Positions 53,826 to 58,093 of a DNA stretch of 58,093 bases are shown here, piece by piece. The DNA lies in assembly GCA_030645495.1 (NCBI GenBank), contig JAUSLV010000032.1, positions 1 through 58,093 of the forward strand. The letters run 5' to 3'. A program made the position numbers and the translations under genes. Under the pieces are notes generated by a model. That model saw only the letters and a program-made list of their open reading frames with translations. It was not told the DNA's origin and searched no databases. The stretch is from Actinomycetota bacterium. Its GTDB lineage: Bacteria > Actinomycetota > Acidimicrobiia > Acidimicrobiales > Ilumatobacteraceae. Numbering within the stretch: the first letter of the stretch is position 1; each line of letters starts with the position of its first letter.

Positions 53826-54824
53826 GTGTTCGTGAATCGTGAGACCCCTCGTACCCGTTCCCTTCGTGCTGCCATCGCGGTCGTCGGGGTGTTCGCCATC
53901 ACGGCGGCCGCCTGCTCCGACGACACGAACGATGCGGTCACCACCACCAGCGCCGCCACCAGCGGCGGGGGCACCAGTGGTGGAGTCACCTCCACCACCG
54001 AAACCCCGCAGCCGATGGGCGACATCGTCGCCACGGCGCTCACCAACCAGGTGTTCACCGAGTTGGCCGGCCTCGCAGTCGATGCGGGCCTGGTCGAGGC
54101 CCTGCGCGGTGGCCCGTTCACGGTGTTCGCCCCCACCGACGCGGCGTTCGCCAAGATTCCGCTCGACATGTTGCACGCCGTGCAGGATGCCGCCGATGGC
54201 GAGCTGCTCAAGACCGTGCTGCTGCACCACGTGATCGACGGGGCCATCACCCCCGACGCGATGGTCGAGGGTGAGCTCACCACGCTGGCCGGCACCACGC
54301 TCACCGTCACCAAGGTGGGCGACACGTTCTACGTCGACGGCAACCCCGTCGGCCCCGGCGTCGAGGCCACCAACGGCTACGTGTACGTGATGAGCGACGT
54401 GTTGGTGCCCGCCGTCGGCGACATCGTCGACGTCGCCGTTGCCTTCAAGGACTGCTGCTTCAACACGCTGGTCGAGCTGGTCACCAAGGCCGGCCTCGTC
54501 GACACGCTGAAGAGCGCCGGCCCGTTCACCGTGTTCGCCCCCGCCGACGCCGGCTTCGAGGCGCTGCCGGCGTCCACGGTCAATGCTGTGGTCAGCAACA
54601 TGGACCTGCTCACCACGGTGCTCACCTACCACGTGGTGCCCGGCAAGATCACCACCGAGCAGCTCACCGACGGCCAGAAGCTCACCACGGTGGCGGGCGT
54701 CGACCTCACGGTCACGATTGTCGACGGTGTGGTCAACATCGACGGCAACCCGATCCTGGTGCAGAACGTGCAGGCCACCAACGGCGTCATCCACGTGATG
54801 GGTGCGGTGCTGGTTCCCGCCTGA
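53826..54824 (+). CDS. Lipoprotein with two fasciclin (FAS1) domains
   Basis: 332 residues from GTG 53826, 7 nt after a TAACGT hexamer (53813-53818). The lipobox is TAAAC with Cys30, then a Thr/Gly-rich linker. Two FAS1 domains of about 135 residues follow, each with FTVFAPTDAAF/FTVFAPADAGF (H1) and a final LxxHVVxG...VxNVQATNGVIHVMGAVLVP type block (H2). FAS1 proteins mediate adhesion or bind other surface molecules. A strong terminator follows, so the gene is a single transcription unit and possibly well expressed. Confidence 0.93.
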   Translation: MFVNRETPRTRSLRAAIAVVGVFAITAAACSDDTNDAVTTTSAATSGGGTSGGVTSTTETPQPMGDIVATALTNQVFTELAGLAVDAGLVEALRGGPFTVFAPTDAAFAKIPLDMLHAVQDAADGELLKTVLLHHVIDGAITPDAMVEGELTTLAGTTLTVTKVGDTFYVDGNPVGPGVEATNGYVYVMSDVLVPAVGDIVDVAVAFKDCCFNTLVELVTKAGLVDTLKSAGPFTVFAPADAGFEALPASTVNAVVSNMDLLTTVLTYHVVPGKITTEQLTDGQKLTTVAGVDLTVTIVDGVVNIDGNPILVQNVQATNGVIHVMGAVLVPA

Positions 54825-54840
54825 TCATCCCTTGTCGAAC

Positions 54841-54882
54841 CGGCCGGGTCCTCTTTCGAGAGGCCCGGCCGTTTCGCCTTTT
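54841..54882 (+). terminator. Intrinsic terminator after the FAS1 lipoprotein gene
   Basis: A GC-rich stem of 13 bp with one bulged T (54841-54854 pairing with 54859-54871) is capped by a TTCG tetraloop and followed by a T-rich tail (TTTCGCCTTTT). It is the most canonical terminator in the window. Confidence 0.85.
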
Positions 54883-54961
54883 ACTTCCTGTCACCTTTTC
54901 GGCGGCCGGTTCGTCTGAGTGACTGCCGCACTCCTGCGGCTCAAACACGGAGGAAATTCAC

Positions 54962-55171
54962 GTGAAGATCAACATGGGTCGCACCGACCGCATCATCAGG
55001 GCATTCGTCGTCGCTCCGCTCGCGATCATCCTGGCGTTCGTCATCGGCGCCGGGTCGGTGGGCGGCATCGTGCTGTTCGTCGTCGCCGCCGTCATGCTCG
55101 CCACGTCGGCGATCAAGTCGTGCCCGCTGTACATCCCGCTGGGCATCGACACCGGAAGCAAGCAACCCTGA
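54962..55171 (+). CDS. Small DUF2892-like inner membrane protein
   Basis: 69 residues from GTG 54962, with GGAGG at a proper distance upstream. Pattern: KINMGRTDRIIRAFVVAPLAII, then a glycine-bearing second helix and CPLYIPLGIDT at the C-terminus. This matches DUF2892/YgaP-type membrane proteins (NxGxxDRxxR...CPLYxxLG), with two membrane helices. Function unknown; relatives are linked to rhodanese domains. The sigma-factor gene starts in its stop codon (CTGA). Confidence 0.85.
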   Translation: MKINMGRTDRIIRAFVVAPLAIILAFVIGAGSVGGIVLFVVAAVMLATSAIKSCPLYIPLGIDTGSKQP

Positions 55172-55917
55172 AGACTGCTGAGTACACCGCCACGGTCGGC
55201 GCCGAACTGGACGGTCTGTACCGGTTCGCGCGCCGATTGACGGCGGTGCCGCACGCAGCCGACGACCTAGTGCAGGACACCGTGCTGCGGGGCTTGCACC
55301 ACTGCCTGGAGTTCCGCGGCGACTCCACGTTGGCCACATGGCTGCACCGGATCATGTGGCACCTCGCGGTCGACCAGAGCCGGCACAGCCGCCACGAACT
55401 GTTGGTGGACGAGGTGGAGGATCGCTGGCGCGACGACCACTACTCGCTCGATCCGCAGGCAGTGACGGAGCGCGCCACCGACGCCGAGTCGCTGCGCGAG
55501 GCACTCGTGCGGCTGCCGTTCATCTATCGCAGCGCACTCGTGCTGCACGATTCACTCGGATGGCCTCATCAGGAGATTGCCGATCGCTTGGAGATCACCG
55601 TCGCCAACTCGAAGCAGAGGGTGCACCGCGCGCGGATGCTGCTGGTCACCGCGCTGCACGACGCGCCCGCACGAGAGCGGGCGACGAAAGGAGTGGGCAT
55701 GCGCTGTTGGGACGCGCGCGAGCAGGTGTCCGACTATCTCGACGGCGCGCTCGACGCGGCAGCGCGCCGCGGCCTGGAGGCGCACCTGGCGGAGTGCCCC
55801 ACGTGCCCGTCGCTGTACTCCGCGCTCATCGGTTGCCGCGACGCCATGGGCGAACTGCGCGACGCGGACGACGTGGTGCCGCCCCACCTCGCCGAGCGGA
55901 TCCGCACGACGATGTGA
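55168..55917 (+). CDS. ECF sigma factor with in-frame C-terminal zinc-finger (anti-sigma-like) domain, CTG start proposed
   Basis: 249 residues if one polypeptide. The only start that keeps sigma region 2 whole is CTG 55168, overlapping the previous stop (CTGA). Region 2 covers about 10-75 (LYRFARRLTAVPHAADDLVQDTV, FRGDSTLATWLHRIMWHLAVDQ). Region 4 covers about 110-165 (EALVRLPFIYRSALVLHDSLGWPHQEIADRLEI). With no stop between, residues 178-249 form a zf-HC2/ZAS-like domain: DAREQVSDYLDGALDAAA and HLAECPTC (His-x3-Cys-x2-Cys). An ATG at 55699 preceded by AAAGGAG could also make this domain separately. No other anti-sigma gene is adjacent. Confidence 0.8.
   Translation: MKTAEYTATVGAELDGLYRFARRLTAVPHAADDLVQDTVLRGLHHCLEFRGDSTLATWLHRIMWHLAVDQSRHSRHELLVDEVEDRWRDDHYSLDPQAVTERATDAESLREALVRLPFIYRSALVLHDSLGWPHQEIADRLEITVANSKQRVHRARMLLVTALHDAPARERATKGVGMRCWDAREQVSDYLDGALDAAARRGLEAHLAECPTCPSLYSALIGCRDAMGELRDADDVVPPHLAERIRTTM
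55687..55701 (+). promoter_or_regulatory. Internal Shine-Dalgarno and ATG inside the sigma-factor gene
   Basis: AAAGGAG (55687-55693), 5 nt, then ATG (55699). It is in frame with the sigma factor and would produce a 72-residue zinc-finger protein. The match to the Shine-Dalgarno consensus is among the best in the window. Confidence 0.55.
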
Positions 55918-55950
55918 CAGCACCCCCGTGCGCGGGGAAGAGTAGGGGCC

Positions 55951-56937
55951 GTGCAGCGCCGGTTCATCCTCCTCATCGCGGTGCTGACGGTGCTGGCCCC
56001 ACCCGCCGCAGCGGCCGCCGATGCGCCAGGCCCCACCGACTACCAGAGCTCGATCATCGGCATCGACCCGCCCACGCCCACGATCCATCCGTCGGTGGTC
56101 GGTGGCGATTCGTTCCTGCTGCTCACCGTCGACCGGGGCACGACCGTCGAGGTGTCGGGCTACCAGGGAGAGGAGTTCCTGCGCTACGAGGCCGACGGTG
56201 ACGTGTTCGAGAACCGGGCCTCGGCCACGTATGCGGCCAGCAAGTCGCGCTACGACGGCAGCCTGCCCGAGGGGTTCGATCTCGATGCACCCGCCGACTG
56301 GCAGCGGGTGTCCACCGACGGCAGCTACGCCTGGCACGACCACCGCATTCACTGGATGACCGACATCCGCCCGCCCGGCAAGCGCCCTGGCGACGTGGTG
56401 CTGCGCTCGAAACTGGCAATGGTGGTGGATGGCGCACCCGTCGAGATCACGGTCGAGTCGGTGTGGATGCCGTCGGCCTCCACCGCGCCCGGCTGGGTGG
56501 GCGCGGTGGTGGGCCTTGGCGCAGCGATGCTGGTGGGCCTTGGCACGCGGTGGCGGTGGGCCGGCTTGGCGCTGGTGGACGTGGCGGTGCTCGCCACCGT
56601 GGTGGGTTGGTGGCAGTACGACTCGTTCCCTCCATCAGCCTGGCCACGCCCGATCTGGTTCGCGCTGCCGCTCGTGGCCGCGCTCGCCGCAGTGGCCGCA
56701 GTGGCCGTGCGGTCCGTACTCACCCGCGCGGCATTGACGGCCGTGGCCGGTGTGAACCTGTTGTGGTGGGGCTACGACCGTCGCTCCGGGTTCTCCAGCG
56801 CGATCCTGCCCACGAATGCACCGGGCTGGCTCGACCGGTTCGCCTCGGGCGCGGCGCTGGCGTGCGGCCCGGTGGTGGCACTGTTCGCGCTGGCCGCCCT
56901 CGTGCGGGCCGTGGTGCGGCCTACTTCAGCGACTTGA
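55951..56937 (+). CDS. Exported/membrane protein of unknown function
   Basis: 328 residues from GTG 55951. A signal peptide (RRFILLIAVLTVLAPPAAAAA) is followed by an extracytoplasmic beta-rich domain of about 150 residues (SFLLLTVDRGTTVEVSGYQGEEFLRYEADGDVFENRASATY; YAWHDHRIHWMTD), then about five membrane helices from residue 180 on. The His-rich HDHRIHWM is notable and could bind metal, but this is speculation. I do not recognise the family. It lies 33 nt after the sigma factor gene, so it may be a target or partner in the same operon. It overlaps the cytochrome gene by 17 nt at the 3' end. Confidence 0.75.
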   Translation: MQRRFILLIAVLTVLAPPAAAAADAPGPTDYQSSIIGIDPPTPTIHPSVVGGDSFLLLTVDRGTTVEVSGYQGEEFLRYEADGDVFENRASATYAASKSRYDGSLPEGFDLDAPADWQRVSTDGSYAWHDHRIHWMTDIRPPGKRPGDVVLRSKLAMVVDGAPVEITVESVWMPSASTAPGWVGAVVGLGAAMLVGLGTRWRWAGLALVDVAVLATVVGWWQYDSFPPSAWPRPIWFALPLVAALAAVAAVAVRSVLTRAALTAVAGVNLLWWGYDRRSGFSSAILPTNAPGWLDRFASGAALACGPVVALFALAALVRAVVRPTSAT

Positions 56938-57295
56938 TGTAGTCGACGATCAGCAACACCTGCGCGTCGGTGAGCGTGTTCGGCGGCATCTGGGTGAAGC
57001 CCTTCACCTGCTGGGCCAGCGGGTCTTTGATCGAGCGGATGAGGTACTCGTCGTCGACCAGCACCCGTGTGTCGTCGGCGAGCATCACTTCGCTCATGTA
57101 GATACCGCGCCATGAGGGGGCCATGCCGCCCTCGCCGTTGGGGCCATGACACGCCGAGCAGCCGCTGTTACGCATCAGCACCTGACCCTCGCTCATCGGC
57201 TTGTCGGGCGCCCGTTCCTCGCCGCACGCGGCAAACACGAGCGCAGCGGCAGCAACCGATGCAATGGGCAGGAGGGCGGCCAACTTCGACGTCAC
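56921..57295 (-). CDS. Lipoprotein class I cytochrome c
   Basis: 124 residues from GTG 57295, 7 nt after TAGAAT. The lipobox is VFAAC with Cys24. The mono-haem motif is GCSACHG, followed by [14 protein letters not shown] and the axial Met in [25 protein letters not shown], typical of class I cytochromes and terminal-oxidase-linked domains. It should carry electrons on the outer face of the membrane. No oxidase or dehydrogenase gene is adjacent. Confidence 0.92.
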   Translation of the reverse strand: MTSKLAALLPIASVAAAALVFAACGEERAPDKPMSEGQVLMRNSGCSACHGPNGEGGMAPSWRGIYMSEVMLADDTRVLVDDEYLIRSIKDPLAQQVKGFTQMPPNTLTDAQVLLIVDYIKSLK

Positions 57296-57302
57296 GGCTT
57301 CG

Positions 57303-57308
57303 ATTCTA
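57303..57308 (-). promoter_or_regulatory. -10 element of the cytochrome c gene
   Basis: The minus strand reads TAGAAT, 7 nt before GTG 57295. This decides the start: the longer open frame begins upstream of the -10 and would extend into the divergent hrpA gene. Confidence 0.55.
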
Positions 57309-57346
57309 CGGGCGTGATCACTGGGTCGGGATGCCATGCTGGGCGG

Positions 57347-58093
57347 ATGGAACGCCGCGCGGCCACGATCGAACAGTTGCGCGCCGCCGGACGGCTGGCG
57401 TGCCCGCCGGGGCTGCCGCTGGCCGACCGCCGCGACGACCTGCTGGCCGCGATCCGCGACAACCAGGTGGTGATCGTGGCCGGGGAGACCGGGTCGGGCA
57501 AGAGCACCCAGCTGCCAAAGCTGTGCCTCGACCTGGGCCGCGGTGTGGCCGGCCTGGTGGGCCACACACAGCCGCGGCGGGTGGCGGCGCGCACGATCGC
57601 CGAGCGTGTGGCAGAGGAGCTGGGCACCGAGTTGGGCACGGCCGTCGGGTACACCGTGCGCTTCACCGACACCGTCAGCGAGCAGACGCTGGTGAAGGTG
57701 ATGACCGACGGCATCCTGCTGGCCGAGATTCAGCGCGACCGGATGCTGCGCCGCTACGACACGCTGATCATCGACGAGGCCCACGAGCGCAGCCTCAACA
57801 TCGACTTCCTGCTCGGCTTCCTCAAGCAGCTGCTGCCGCGCCGGCCCGACCTGCGCGTCATCGTCAGCTCCGCCACGCTCGAGACCGAGCGGTTCTCCGC
57901 CTTCTTCGGCGCCGCGCCGGTGATCGAGGTCTCGGGCCGGACCTACCCGGTCGACGTGCTCTACCGCCCGCCGCGCGACGACGAGGCCGACCTCGCCGAC
58001 GCGGTCGCCAACACCGTCAACGAGATCGCCGAGCTCGACCCGCGCAACGACGTGCTGGTGTTCCTGCCGGGCGAGCGGGAGATCCGCGAGGCC
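57347..58093 (+). CDS. hrpA: HrpA-type DEAH-box ATP-dependent RNA helicase (3' end outside window)
   Basis: The first 249 residues of a gene that runs off the window. Motifs are [19 protein letters not shown] (I), [20 protein letters not shown] (Ia), [18 protein letters not shown] (Ib), [17 protein letters not shown] (II, DEAH) and [14 protein letters not shown] (III). The order and spacing match HrpA; full-length members have about 1300 residues. ATG 57347 fits the family start. CATGCT, a weak -10 match, lies 6 nt upstream. HrpA acts in translation rescue and mRNA processing. Confidence 0.93.
   Translation, partial: MERRAATIEQLRAAGRLACPPGLPLADRRDDLLAAIRDNQVVIVAGETGSGKSTQLPKLCLDLGRGVAGLVGHTQPRRVAARTIAERVAEELGTELGTAVGYTVRFTDTVSEQTLVKVMTDGILLAEIQRDRMLRRYDTLIIDEAHERSLNIDFLLGFLKQLLPRRPDLRVIVSSATLETERFSAFFGAAPVIEVSGRTYPVDVLYRPPRDDEADLADAVANTVNEIAELDPRNDVLVFLPGEREIREA

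Noticed and set aside
55168-55171. Start of the sigma factor at the upstream GTG 54919
   Set aside because: That extension would read the DUF2892-like gene out of frame and adds an Arg/His-rich segment with no sigma features.

Overview
The window is compact, high-GC DNA carrying ordinary chromosomal genes. It looks like an actinobacterium, and my best guess is the Acidimicrobiia (Ilumatobacter/Microthrix-like). Evidence for this: the mazG - eno - ftsB-type order, a DUF501 gene, an add/upp/phosphomutase/sugar-kinase neighbourhood like that of Mycobacterium, a secreted protein with VGW-type repeats, and many leaderless-looking starts. I see no rRNA, CRISPR array, insertion sequence or phage gene. 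Genes are packed tightly: no gene-free stretch exceeds 300 bp, and the longest (3517-3785) shows nothing I can name.

Layout. 0-6.3 kb: a repeat-rich secreted protein (3' end outside the window), SoxR, tRNA-Arg(CCG), a hemerythrin-like protein, a VOC protein and a SulP anion transporter. 6.3-13.1 kb: the housekeeping block (SurA-like lipoprotein, YabN/MazG fusion, enolase, FtsB/DivIC-like protein) with a coupled pair of unknown membrane proteins on the other strand. 13.1-16.5 kb: an aminotransferase - SDR - SDR - Lrp/AsnC operon preceded by two 15-bp dyads. 16.6-21.2 kb: a PAP2-type membrane enzyme coupled to a PIN-like protein, an FAD oxidoreductase and a GlgX-like GH13 enzyme. 21.2-27.8 kb: CO-dehydrogenase-type accessory genes (coxD, coxE, two XdhC/CoxI proteins, a MobA-like nucleotidyltransferase, coxG) without structural genes, running on into DUF501, a half-length Ppx/GppA-like protein and a GNAT. 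27.8-32 kb: a small basic protein, a lipoprotein, two enoyl-CoA hydratase paralogues and an SGNH protein.

32-44.6 kb is a nucleoside uptake and salvage region. It holds a BMP-family ABC importer (binding protein, ATPase, two permeases) followed by a CaiB-type CoA transferase, then queF divergent from adenosine deaminase, upp, a secreted SGNH esterase, a phosphohexo/pentomutase and a PfkB (adenosine-kinase-like) kinase. Imported nucleosides could be deaminated or phosphorylated, and released bases and pentose phosphates recovered. 44.6-58.1 kb holds an M1 aminopeptidase, a beta-CASP MBL protein, a GH114 lipoprotein, an acyl-CoA ligase, ThrH, a beta-lactamase-fold hydrolase, an alpha/beta hydrolase, a FAS1 lipoprotein, a DUF2892-like protein coupled to an ECF sigma factor with an in-frame zinc-finger tail, a membrane protein, a lipoprotein cytochrome c and the start of hrpA.

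Two general features shape the start calls. Many first genes have a TANNNT hexamer 6-10 nt before the start codon and no Shine-Dalgarno, as expected for leaderless mRNAs. Many downstream genes begin in an NTGA overlap with the previous stop. Two genes (49340 and 55168) seem to use CTG in such an overlap. All functions are inferred from protein motifs read by eye, since no searches could be run.
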